Shown one piece after another: positions 39,136-47,157 of a DNA stretch of 64,000 nucleotides. Each line of letters starts with the position of its first letter. Position 1 is the stretch's first letter. The DNA comes from a virus, in the IMG/VR virus record IMGVR_UViG_3300002144_000072, positions 1 through 64,000 of that record; one strand, written 5' to 3'. The notes beneath the pieces were generated by a model. That model had not been told where the DNA came from. It worked only from the letters and a program-made list of their open reading frames with translations, and made no database searches. The position numbers and the translations under genes were made by a program.

Positions 39136-39767
39136 TGAACGAAGATATTATAATACATAACGAAAACGAATATTGGAAGGCAGTTTATAAAAAACAAATA
39201 AAATTTGTATCTAAAAAAGATCCTACAGTAATACCATGGGAAATAAAAACATTTGATCCCAATTTAAAAGAAATTTTAGATTATTATAAATTAGATACGG
39301 GAAAACTTCTAGAATTAGGATGCGGGCGAGGAGACGATTGTAAATATCTTGCTGATAGAGGGTTCGATGTTACAGGCATAGATGTTTCTCCCGATGTGAT
39401 ACAGATTGCTAAAAATAATTCAACTAATGTTAAATTTATAGAAGGTGATATTTTTACAGAAGTATTTAATACACAATTTGATATTATATTTGACAGAGGT
39501 TTCTTACATAACTACGAAAATCAATTGTTTGAAATATTTGAAATATGTAGCAATGTAATAAAACAAGGCGGAAAGTTCATTATTATTTCAGGTAATGCTA
39601 ATCAACCGCCGATCGATAGCTGTACACCGCCTCCAATAAATATAGGTCAAATAGAATATCATTCGTTTCCATGGTTTAAAATACTCTACGCTAAAGAAAT
39701 AACATTTTACACAGATGAAAATTATTTGAATTGCCTAGGTTATATATTTGTATTAGAAAAAAAATAA
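39135..39767 (+). CDS. Class I SAM-dependent methyltransferase
   Basis: A 210-residue protein with motif I LLELGCGRGDDCKYLADRG and motif II VTGIDVSP, then FDIIFDRGFLHN, typical of small-molecule (TPMT-like) methyltransferases. I take the ATG at 39135, which overlaps the queE stop (TAATG); an in-frame ATG at 39123 is possible. Codon use is more AT-rich than in neighbours (runs of AAA, ATA, TTT), suggesting separate origin. Target unknown; a nucleobase or small molecule is as likely as DNA. Confidence 0.8.
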   Translation: MNEDIIIHNENEYWKAVYKKQIKFVSKKDPTVIPWEIKTFDPNLKEILDYYKLDTGKLLELGCGRGDDCKYLADRGFDVTGIDVSPDVIQIAKNNSTNVKFIEGDIFTEVFNTQFDIIFDRGFLHNYENQLFEIFEICSNVIKQGGKFIIISGNANQPPIDSCTPPPINIGQIEYHSFPWFKILYAKEITFYTDENYLNCLGYIFVLEKK

Positions 39768-39776
39768 GGAAACTTA

Positions 39777-40217
39777 ATGCGTAAGTGGATTGAAAAATTA
39801 TTTGGTATTGATAAAGTTCGAGCAGAAGTAGAACGTTCAATAGTAATAGCGGCTGAAGCGACTGAAAGAGCAAAACTATCAACAGCGGAGGCGGATCGTG
39901 CTAAGGAAGCAGAAGAACTAGCAAAGCTAGATCCAAAAGCTCGTGCTACACGTAAAAAAGAAGCGTGGGTTGGTGTTGTTAATACTCACGTAAACAAAGA
40001 AAATGTTAGAAACGGCTTCTTTGAACTTGACTGGAACCCACAGTTTGTGCTACAATTAAGGCAAGAAGGATACGGCGAAGAAGGCGATCTAGAGGAAGAA
40101 ATTGTAGATCGTTGGTTCCGTGAACTCTGTGCTAACGTAGTTGTTGACGGCGACTTTGGTGGTCCGATTAAGACTGGTTCACTTGACATTAACGAAATTA
40201 AAAAGAAGAACACATGA
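39777..40217 (+). CDS. Conserved protein with coiled coil, unknown function
   Basis: A 146-residue protein with an N-terminal amphipathic/coiled-coil region rich in Ala, Glu and Lys (AEVERSIVIAAEATERAKLS) and a C-terminal domain with VNKENVRNGFFELDWNPQFV and EEEIVDRWFRELCANVV. A typical conserved protein upstream of rnh in T4-like marine phages. AAGGAAAC site. Confidence 0.55.
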   Translation: MRKWIEKLFGIDKVRAEVERSIVIAAEATERAKLSTAEADRAKEAEELAKLDPKARATRKKEAWVGVVNTHVNKENVRNGFFELDWNPQFVLQLRQEGYGEEGDLEEEIVDRWFRELCANVVVDGDFGGPIKTGSLDINEIKKKNT

Positions 40218-41200
40218 CATATATTTTAGTTGATACGGCAAATACATTCTTCCGTGCAAGGCACGTTATTAACGGCGATGCTGATATCAAACTAGGCATG
40301 GCTTTTCATATTACACTCAACAGTGTAAAGAAGGCTTGGCAAGACTTTAACGGCAGTCACGTTATCTTCTGTTTAGAAGGGCGTAGCTGGCGCAAAGATT
40401 ACTATGCTCCTTACAAAGCTCAACGTGCAGCCGCCCGTGCTGCGCATACAGAAAAAGAAGCAGACGAAGAAAAAATCTTCTGGGAAGCATTTGACACGTT
40501 TAAAGACTTTATTGCAGATAAAACAAACTGTACAGTTTTGCAAAATTCTCGCTTAGAAGCAGACGACTTAATTGCTGGCTGGATTCAGAGTCATCCTAAT
40601 GACGATCATGTTATTATCAGCACAGACACAGATTTCGTACAGCTAATTGCACCTAATGTGAAACAGTACAACGGTGTAATGGAAACTACTATTACACACG
40701 AAGGTATCTTTGATGCAAAAGGTAAACGTGTGATCGATAAGAAAACACAAGAGCCTAAAGCAATCCCAAATCCAGAATGGCTGTTGTTTGAAAAATGTAT
40801 GCGTGGCGACACGAGCGATAATGTGTTTAGTGCATATCCCGGTGTTCGCACTAAAGGCACTAGCAAGAAAGTTGGCCTTACTGAAGCATTTGAAGATCGT
40901 AATACTAAAGGCTTCAACTGGAATAACTTAATGTTGCAACGGTGGACTGATCATAACGGGCTTGAACATCGAGTATTAGAAGATTACGAACGTAATCGTC
41001 GTTTGATTGATCTTGCACATCAGCCCGAGGACGTTAAACAAATCATGTTTGAAACAATTGCACATGCTACTGGCGCTAATAAAAATATTAGTCAGGTTGG
41101 TATTAGACTTATTAAATTCTGTAATCTATACGATCTTAAAAAGATTTCGGATCAAGCACAGGCTTATGCAGAACCACTTAATGCGAGGTACACACAATGA
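40214..41200 (+). CDS. rnh: 5'-3' exonuclease / RNase H (T4 rnh, FEN-1 family)
   Basis: A 328-residue FEN-1-type nuclease, which removes RNA primers on the lagging strand. Metal-binding acidic residues are visible: DTAN at the start, LEADDLIAGW near 120, STDTDFVQLI near 140, and MRGDTSDNVF near 200. ATGA-coupled upstream. The length is close to T4 RNase H (305). Confidence 0.85.
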   Translation: MTYILVDTANTFFRARHVINGDADIKLGMAFHITLNSVKKAWQDFNGSHVIFCLEGRSWRKDYYAPYKAQRAAARAAHTEKEADEEKIFWEAFDTFKDFIADKTNCTVLQNSRLEADDLIAGWIQSHPNDDHVIISTDTDFVQLIAPNVKQYNGVMETTITHEGIFDAKGKRVIDKKTQEPKAIPNPEWLLFEKCMRGDTSDNVFSAYPGVRTKGTSKKVGLTEAFEDRNTKGFNWNNLMLQRWTDHNGLEHRVLEDYERNRRLIDLAHQPEDVKQIMFETIAHATGANKNISQVGIRLIKFCNLYDLKKISDQAQAYAEPLNARYTQ

Positions 41201-41673
41201 CAGACTTTTTAGCTAAACCAATTATTGCAGATAAATTCTGGATTATTGAACAAGACGGAATTAAAATTGCTACACTAAGAAAGAACGAAGATAATCGTTT
41301 TGTAATGAGCAATGAAGATGGTGTTAAAATTTACGATACTAAAGAAAGCCTAACTCGAGAGTTTGGTAAAACATTTTTCACTGTTAAGATTGTTAAAGAA
41401 GCAAATACTGCACTACCTAACGAAGTTCACGGTTATCCTACAAGTACCGAACCGCATAACGCTATGTTTGATATTCGCAAGAAGCTTCCACTGTTTACAA
41501 AGAGCAGTGATTCAAAAAGTTTATACTGCGCTGGATATTATACAATTAAGTTTGATAAAGGTTGGGTAAAGAGTTTTTGTCCTAAAAAGATTACACTCGA
41601 ACGATATCCGTTTAAAGGCCCTTTTAAAACTGACATTGAGATGAAACAGGTACTAGCAAATGTCTCAAAATAA
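41197..41673 (+). CDS. Conserved protein of unknown function
   Basis: A 158-residue protein, ATGA-coupled to rnh. Conserved-looking elements are VHGYPTSTEPHNAMFDIRKK and SLYCAGYYTIKFDKGWVKSF, then CPKKITLERYP. Widespread in aquatic T4-like phages. In many such phages it lies close to rnh or helicase genes; no function is known to me. Confidence 0.55.
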   Translation: MTDFLAKPIIADKFWIIEQDGIKIATLRKNEDNRFVMSNEDGVKIYDTKESLTREFGKTFFTVKIVKEANTALPNEVHGYPTSTEPHNAMFDIRKKLPLFTKSSDSKSLYCAGYYTIKFDKGWVKSFCPKKITLERYPFKGPFKTDIEMKQVLANVSK

Positions 41674-41908
41674 TTTGCCTGCTACATTACCTACAGTTGA
41701 AAAACTAATTCAACGTATTTCTATTGCCGACAGAAGTCAACAGAAAGAAATACGCATTACTATACAAGAAGCTAGAGATCTAACTGCTGAACTAGCTATC
41801 TTAACTGCTAGACTAGGCCGTACTGTAGGTGAAATACATCAATACCTAGCAGAGATTAAAGAATCTACTACCAATATCGACGTTAAATTCGACGGCGGGA
41901 ACTTCTAA
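41660..41908 (+). CDS. Small helical protein of unknown function
   Basis: An 82-residue protein predicted as helical hairpin/coiled coil (ARDLTAELAILTARLGRTVG). Overlaps the preceding gene by 14 bp. Function unknown. Confidence 0.5.
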   Translation: MSQNNLPATLPTVEKLIQRISIADRSQQKEIRITIQEARDLTAELAILTARLGRTVGEIHQYLAEIKESTTNIDVKFDGGNF

Positions 41909-41912
41909 ATCA

Positions 41913-41920
41913 TATAAATA
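41913..41920 (+). promoter_or_regulatory. Late promoter box TATAAATA inside a hairpin arm
   Basis: A perfect late consensus. Predicted +1 is 41926, which lies inside the 5' arm of the hairpin at 41919-41951. Confidence 0.6.
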
Positions 41921-41951
41921 TATACGTGGTTAATTAGGAAACACGTATATA
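41919..41951 (+). promoter_or_regulatory. Hairpin enclosing the ribosome site of the gene at 41951
   Basis: TATATACGTG (41919-41928) pairs with CACGTATATA (41942-41951) over 10 bp; the 13-nt loop GTTAATTAGGAAA holds the ribosome site, and the stem ends on the A of the start codon. Late RNA starting at 41926 keeps only three bases of the 5' arm, so only read-through RNA would be shut off. Confidence 0.6.
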
Positions 41952-42235
41952 TGAGCAGACCGAAACCAAAAATTATTTTAGAGCACGCCAATAAAGATAC
42001 CTATAAGATAGAACAAATCTTAGAGTCCGATGCTATCTGGGCTGTGTTTTATAAAGGTCAACCGTTTAATCTAAAGAGCGGTAGTCTAATTGCTAGCTAT
42101 CCCGGGCCAAAGTATAAAAAAGTATCTTTTTCAAATCCCGGACATGCACACAATTTAGCTAAAAAGTTAAATCAGTTGTTTAAGTGTACCGACTTCTCTG
42201 TGTTTAAACTAACAAATGGCGAAGAGATTCAATGA
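41951..42235 (+). CDS. Conserved small protein under late/hairpin control
   Basis: A 94-residue basic protein (IILEHANKDTYKIEQILESD). Its start is embedded in the hairpin described above and it has its own late promoter, suggesting that expression is limited to late infection. Function unknown. Confidence 0.55.
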   Translation: MSRPKPKIILEHANKDTYKIEQILESDAIWAVFYKGQPFNLKSGSLIASYPGPKYKKVSFSNPGHAHNLAKKLNQLFKCTDFSVFKLTNGEEIQ

Positions 42236-42636
42236 CCAATGCAAAGGATGCTTACACTAAAGTATTCTTGCGAGCAGCAAACTTAGAAACAGATCAAGAA
42301 ACACTAAACAAGTATAACGTAGTTTGGTGGTGGAACTTTAGACAAAAAGAAACAGGCGGGCTACGCCTTACTGAACACGCATTGCAATTCATAGAAGAAC
42401 ATGCTAAAATAAAAACATACAAAGTAGAATTTCCAAAAGATTTTGCAATAACTCCACAAGTTTTGATATGGTTAGATCAGTTTATTGATTCACCATTCTT
42501 TATAACCAAGAAGTATATCATTGTAATGAAAGAAAAAGCAGCATTTGAACTTTATCTATTTTCAGGCGATATAAGGAAAATAGGGTATAACAAAGCATTA
42601 TCTAAAAGATTAAGCCAAGAATCACTCCCAGAATAA
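42232..42636 (+). CDS. Conserved protein of unknown function
   Basis: A 134-residue alpha/beta protein, ATGA-coupled. It has a VVWWWNFRQKETGGLRLTEH element. Common in aquatic T4-like phages, role unknown. Confidence 0.5.
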   Translation: MTNAKDAYTKVFLRAANLETDQETLNKYNVVWWWNFRQKETGGLRLTEHALQFIEEHAKIKTYKVEFPKDFAITPQVLIWLDQFIDSPFFITKKYIIVMKEKAAFELYLFSGDIRKIGYNKALSKRLSQESLPE

Positions 42637-42644
42637 ACTACATA

Positions 42645-42652
42645 TATAAATA
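42645..42652 (+). promoter_or_regulatory. Late promoter box TATAAATA, leaderless geometry
   Basis: A perfect late consensus ending 5 bp before the ATG at 42658. With the box at -13 to -6, +1 is exactly the A of that ATG. No ribosome site is present. Confidence 0.6.
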
Positions 42653-42657
42653 TTTTC

Positions 42658-42933
42658 ATGATGTTCGATCTAAACCCAATAGACGTTTTAAAACAACGAA
42701 AACTAAGTACTACTCCTCCGCACTTTAAAAAAGCTGAAGTGCCAGAGTCTACTATTTTCGACAGCAGCATTGACGACTGGATTAGGAATAAATTAAAAGG
42801 TAGATATTATCTTTTAAGACAACCTGGTATAGATCGTACAGGTCGTGTGCGATCAGCTACAGTTGTCGGGTTTGAAGATTCAAAAGAACTAACATACTTT
42901 ATGCTAGCATGTCCATTATTAAGGAGAAACTAA
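42658..42933 (+). CDS. Conserved small protein, likely late and leaderless
   Basis: A 91-residue basic protein (KLKGRYYLLRQPGIDRTGRV) starting at the first of two adjacent ATGs. The start coincides with the predicted late transcription start. It could be a minor virion or assembly protein. Function unknown. Confidence 0.55.
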   Translation: MMFDLNPIDVLKQRKLSTTPPHFKKAEVPESTIFDSSIDDWIRNKLKGRYYLLRQPGIDRTGRVRSATVVGFEDSKELTYFMLACPLLRRN

Positions 42934-43178
42934 TGACTGAAGAAATTAAAGAAACAGAAATTGCTGAACAAGCAGCACCCGAATCTACTCAGGCAACAAA
43001 TGCTGCGCCGCAGCCAGGTCCTGCAGATTTAAATATCAGCGATTTAACTGCTCTAAAGAGCATTATCGAAGTTGCAACATCACGTGGAGCGTTTAAAGCA
43101 GCCGAATACGAAGCAGTTGGTAAGACATTCAACAAACTAAGTGCTTTCTTAGAAGCTGTCGCTAAAAAGGAGGGCTAA
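42933..43178 (+). CDS. Small protein with acidic, Ala/Pro-rich N-terminus
   Basis: An 81-residue protein with AAGGAG 7 nt upstream and a TAATG overlap. The first half is disordered-looking (EQAAPESTQATNAAPQPGPA); the second is helical (SIIEVATSRGAFKAAEYEAV). In-frame upstream codons overlap the previous gene and are not preferred. Function unknown. Confidence 0.5.
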   Translation: MTEEIKETEIAEQAAPESTQATNAAPQPGPADLNISDLTALKSIIEVATSRGAFKAAEYEAVGKTFNKLSAFLEAVAKKEG

Positions 43179-43181
43179 ATC

Positions 43182-43835
43182 ATGGCCGGAACATTAAAAC
43201 ACATTGGTAGAATTAACAACACAGGCGTAAAAGTATTGGTTGTTTTTAGAACACTACCGGGCGAATCGAATATGGCATTGGTATTACCAGTTCACAACTT
43301 GCCAGACGTATATCATGATTCTATCATGACTACAGTAGAAAGTGATCAATCACAAGAAGCGTTTGAATTTGGTGAGATTATGTTCATCAGACCGTTTCCA
43401 GATGGACGACCTATGCTTCAAGCAATGCAAGCAGATGGAAGATTGCAGAAAGTTGCAACTGATGCTATCACAATGACTCCAACTACTAACGATACTATTT
43501 TACTATCTCAGTTAAACGTGCTTATTGCTGAACAGAAGAATTGCACAGTTGATGATCTTACTACATTTGTTAAAGGTGCTCCTAAGAAAGATCCAAATGC
43601 CCCTGTAGTTGCTAATGCAGAAGCACAACCGTTAGTTGATCCAGATGTTCCTGCACCAGTAAGAGCACAAGCATCAAGTGCAGAAGCATTATCTGATAAG
43701 GATATTGCTAAATCGTATCGCAGTCAAGCTGATGCTATGTACAAAGAAGCAGCACGTTTACGTAAAGAAGCAGACCTTTTAGATCCTGCAGTTAAGAAAG
43801 CATCTAAAAAAGTAGAAGAACCTGCTGATGCCTAA
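43182..43835 (+). CDS. Conserved protein with disordered Ala/Pro linker
   Basis: A 217-residue protein with a folded N-terminal half (NNTGVKVLVVFRTLPGESNM) and a Lys/Ala/Pro-rich C-terminal half ending in a helical, basic tail. GGAGG site. Widespread in marine T4-like phages near this gene group; role unknown. Confidence 0.55.
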   Translation: MAGTLKHIGRINNTGVKVLVVFRTLPGESNMALVLPVHNLPDVYHDSIMTTVESDQSQEAFEFGEIMFIRPFPDGRPMLQAMQADGRLQKVATDAITMTPTTNDTILLSQLNVLIAEQKNCTVDDLTTFVKGAPKKDPNAPVVANAEAQPLVDPDVPAPVRAQASSAEALSDKDIAKSYRSQADAMYKEAARLRKEADLLDPAVKKASKKVEEPADA

Positions 43836-44133
43836 TCCACTGTTTAAACCTCCGCGTCATCTTGTAAAAGAATGGCCGGAGGTTTTTGATGATCTCTATA
43901 TGAATACCATGCCTGTAGCATATCTAGACTTTATACATCTAGTATTTGAAGACGGCAGGGTGTGGGAGATTGATATTAAAACAGAACTAACTAAGAAAGA
44001 TCCAGAATCTATCGCAGATACACTGCTTAACACACTAACAGAATATAAAGACGAAATAGTTAAAATAGATTTTAAAGTTAATATAAATCGTCTTAAATCT
44101 GATATTAAAGATTCAACAGATACTATTTTTTAA
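43828..44133 (+). CDS. Conserved small protein of unknown function
   Basis: A 101-residue acidic protein (KPPRHLVKEWPEVFDDLYMN; LDFIHLVFEDGRVWEIDIKT). The last plus-strand gene; its 3' end overlaps the convergent SGNH gene by 21 bp. Function unknown. Confidence 0.5.
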   Translation: MPNPLFKPPRHLVKEWPEVFDDLYMNTMPVAYLDFIHLVFEDGRVWEIDIKTELTKKDPESIADTLLNTLTEYKDEIVKIDFKVNINRLKSDIKDSTDTIF

Positions 44134-44871
44134 TTTTGAATAAATGATTTCTGCATTGTGGTTGTTAGATTCAGCACCACAATGCATTAAATCTCTTGCT
44201 GTATTTGTAAAATATAGTTTGTCAACCTCGCAATATTGTACAGTATCGTCAAACCAAGACGCATTAAAAGATTTAGCATCTTTCCACATATACTGTATTT
44301 GCTGAGAATCCAATATTCCCTTTATCAGAGAATTATGAATAGTTTTCATGTGGCCTTTCCAATAGTCATCACTTTCTGACCACAATCCTTTAAACTCCAT
44401 ATGTGTTTCATTGAATGTGACTAGCCTATTGATATTAGAAAATACATTTACAACAGCCCATGGTGTTGGATAATTTTTCTTAAGAAGAAAGTTATTATAC
44501 AATGCAAAATCAATACCTGCCGCAGGTACTCCTAAGTTGATAACAGGACGACCTGATAATTTTTCTAAGTAGTGACTTATAGTTTCGTCTTCAGCAACGC
44601 CAACTCCTGCTACCATTGAACATCCTATAATAACAATAGACTCTTTCCAATAGATATCAGCAAACTCTCTAGTTCGATATCCAAGAGAATTCACTTTATA
44701 TTCAATCTTTTTAGTTCTATAATGCCATGTGTCTGGTTGACTGATCAAGTTTCTAGCTAGAGCAGCTTCATCATCTGTTCCAGAGAATCGATTGTTGCCA
44801 AGTGTTAACCAATTTACTTTAAACAGATTATCTTCGGAAAAGTAGCCTGGCATGTGCGATCTAGAGTTCAT
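44113..44871 (-). CDS. SGNH/GDSL hydrolase-like protein
   Basis: A 252-residue protein with SGNH-like blocks. SIVIIGCSMVAGVGVAEDET carries the nucleophile-Ser block as GCS in place of GDS, NLGVPAAGID is the Gly block, and the C-terminal DLMHCGAESNNHN carries Asp/His candidates. Such esterases remove acyl groups from sugars. It is ATGA-coupled to a second SGNH-like gene, and both begin the glycan-type island. Confidence 0.6.
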   Translation of the reverse strand: MNSRSHMPGYFSEDNLFKVNWLTLGNNRFSGTDDEAALARNLISQPDTWHYRTKKIEYKVNSLGYRTREFADIYWKESIVIIGCSMVAGVGVAEDETISHYLEKLSGRPVINLGVPAAGIDFALYNNFLLKKNYPTPWAVVNVFSNINRLVTFNETHMEFKGLWSESDDYWKGHMKTIHNSLIKGILDSQQIQYMWKDAKSFNASWFDDTVQYCEVDKLYFTNTARDLMHCGAESNNHNAEIIYSKLKNSIC

Positions 44872-45884
44872 TTGTGTATATCCTTGATGTGCTTGTGCAA
44901 TTCGCTAGCAAATAAGTCGTGAGCTTTTGCACTAGGGTGACAACATACTGTTATCCAATTATTTTCTGTTCCTACTCCATTAAAATCCCAGAACCCAACG
45001 TTAGATATATTCTCTTGTTTTAAACACAGGTCTATAAATGTAGGACACTGTTGTGGAAGAAACATACTATCCCATGGCCATTGATCTACCATCATTTCTA
45101 AGTGTTTAACTTGATCTTTCGATACATCGGCCTTGTTAGAAATAAGAGTTTGATCTATATCACGTTCAAAGCCTTGTTTTAAAAATGCTTTGAAATAATC
45201 ACGAGTATACGTTTTATCAAATGCTGGAGTTATCACAAGTTTAGCGTTATGTACTTTACACCAGTTGATTAATTCTTGGACATGCAATAGCTGTTCTATT
45301 GCAGCTGATTTAGTAGAGTAAACTGCCTCTCCGTATCCTTGCCATAACATCCTACGAGGTGTATTCTCTAGTTGATCTTTCCAGTGAGGCCACATACATT
45401 GAAACTGATTAAAATCATTAAATTGATCCGATACTAAATCAAACCTCTCTTGGCCGCTGGGGACATACAACACCATCAATTCTTCTATATCTCCCCAATT
45501 TAACTGCGGCCATGTATACAAACTTTTAATAGTTGCTCGATTGCCCCTACCTGCTCTACCTAGATTAATTGGAGTATATTCTCCGTCAAAATATTTTTTA
45601 CAAAGAACATTCACAAATGCATTGTTGTGTTGCATGTGTGTCCAATTTATTTTATTATGTTCTATATACAGTTCAGGATATTGTTTTACAATATCAATCA
45701 TATCGCTACGACTAAGATTAGGTTCCATAGGAACTCCTGTACGCTCCATTGTCCACTCTAACCTATCATATAATTCCTGATCAATTGCGCCTTGACCTTC
45801 GACAAACGAACACCCGAGACTTATAATAGCTTTCTTAGTTCTTTTTAAACTTTGATTTATTTCTTTAATTTGGTTGTAATACAT
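44868..45884 (-). CDS. SGNH/GDSL hydrolase-like protein
   Basis: A 338-residue protein. AIISLGCSFVEGQGAIDQEL holds the nucleophile block (GCS), and CCHPSAKAHDLFASELHKHI is the C-terminal HPS block with the catalytic His. The middle is longer than in the neighbour. Probably an acyl-ester hydrolase acting on glycans; substrate unknown. It overlaps the upstream gene by 20 bp. Confidence 0.65.
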   Translation of the reverse strand: MYYNQIKEINQSLKRTKKAIISLGCSFVEGQGAIDQELYDRLEWTMERTGVPMEPNLSRSDMIDIVKQYPELYIEHNKINWTHMQHNNAFVNVLCKKYFDGEYTPINLGRAGRGNRATIKSLYTWPQLNWGDIEELMVLYVPSGQERFDLVSDQFNDFNQFQCMWPHWKDQLENTPRRMLWQGYGEAVYSTKSAAIEQLLHVQELINWCKVHNAKLVITPAFDKTYTRDYFKAFLKQGFERDIDQTLISNKADVSKDQVKHLEMMVDQWPWDSMFLPQQCPTFIDLCLKQENISNVGFWDFNGVGTENNWITVCCHPSAKAHDLFASELHKHIKDIHK

Positions 45885-47157
45885 ATTCTCGTACCTTTGA
45901 AACTGAGCTAGGCTGCTTTATTGAATTATTTTTTAAAACTTCAAAGTTGTAATCTAAGATAGCTCTCATCGATTCGAACCATTCTATTTTTTTACTGTGA
46001 GACATATTTTTTATTATTTGTATCTGTTTAATGATAGCGTCTAATCGTTCCCAAGAATCTAACTCGTCATATGATTCGTCAATAACACCATCAAAAGTTT
46101 TGTATCCTAGTTCTCGAATATATCTCAGACTATGTTTATTACCGTATAATATAAAAGGGTGTCTAGCAGCGATCGGTTTAAATGTTTTCTCACTTATAAA
46201 GCATGTGCGTTCTGCAAAAGATGCTTCACTTACTATACTCACCCAAGAATTACGTGTTTCTATATGATATAAATCTCTTACAAACGAGTCGGCTGATGTG
46301 CCTTTGAAATCTTGTTTTAATGTATCATCCATATTAGATCTAGGAAACATAGGCAACAACTTAACCATTTGCTCGTAATCTTCATCAGTTATTGATTTTT
46401 CTTCATAGTATGAATTATTTTTAAAAAAACTATTCATACTATTAATACCATCTGAAAGTAAATTGTTTTTCCATAATGCATGAAATAACCAGATCCTGTG
46501 AGGCCTTGCACGTTTTTGAAAACAGTTATATGTTAATAAGGTTGACTCATTAGCTGTCTTATAACGTATATGTTCACTAACTGTTGGCAATATCTTTAGT
46601 TGCTGTGTGACCGAATCATAGGTAAATCTTTCAAACTGTATATGGGGTATAACACACATACGTTCTGATGTATTATTACGTTTGCACCAATCTGCATATT
46701 GTGTTTCTACTGACAAGTTTCCAGTGACATATATTATCTGACTAACAGGAATTTTATAAACTGTACAACAATAATGAAACCAATAAAACAACCATTCTTC
46801 ATGGTACCCTTCGTGACTTTGATCTAAAAGTAAGTATGCTTTCTTTGACTGTAAATCAGTTAGTAGTTCTTGATCTATATAAAAGAATACACTATTTCTA
46901 TTAGACGTCATATAATTTTTTTCTAGTTCTGCATGGCCTGCCCAATCCCAGGGCGAATGCGTCACTCCAGATGGAACAATATAACTTTTGTACTTTGTTC
47001 TGTTATTGAATGAATCAAATGTTGCAGACTTTGAAAAACTATATCTTAAAGTTGATACAAGAGGACTAGCAGTAAATCGATTGATTCCAGACGAATTAAC
47101 ATCATCACAATTAGAAAAATTTGTTAATTCTTTTTTATTTTGAAATAGAAAAATCAT
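45865..47157 (-). CDS. Glycosyltransferase-like protein (GT10/exostosin-like C-terminus)
   Basis: A 430-residue protein. Its C-terminal third has CFISEKTFKPIAARHPFILY, the FxSEKxxxPIxxxxPPIxxG pattern of fucosyltransferase/exostosin-type enzymes. The N-terminal part is aromatic-rich and not recognised. ATGA-coupled with the radical SAM gene. Likely transfers a sugar, but the call rests on one motif. Confidence 0.5.
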   Translation of the reverse strand: MIFLFQNKKELTNFSNCDDVNSSGINRFTASPLVSTLRYSFSKSATFDSFNNRTKYKSYIVPSGVTHSPWDWAGHAELEKNYMTSNRNSVFFYIDQELLTDLQSKKAYLLLDQSHEGYHEEWLFYWFHYCCTVYKIPVSQIIYVTGNLSVETQYADWCKRNNTSERMCVIPHIQFERFTYDSVTQQLKILPTVSEHIRYKTANESTLLTYNCFQKRARPHRIWLFHALWKNNLLSDGINSMNSFFKNNSYYEEKSITDEDYEQMVKLLPMFPRSNMDDTLKQDFKGTSADSFVRDLYHIETRNSWVSIVSEASFAERTCFISEKTFKPIAARHPFILYGNKHSLRYIRELGYKTFDGVIDESYDELDSWERLDAIIKQIQIIKNMSHSKKIEWFESMRAILDYNFEVLKNNSIKQPSSVSKVREYVLQPN

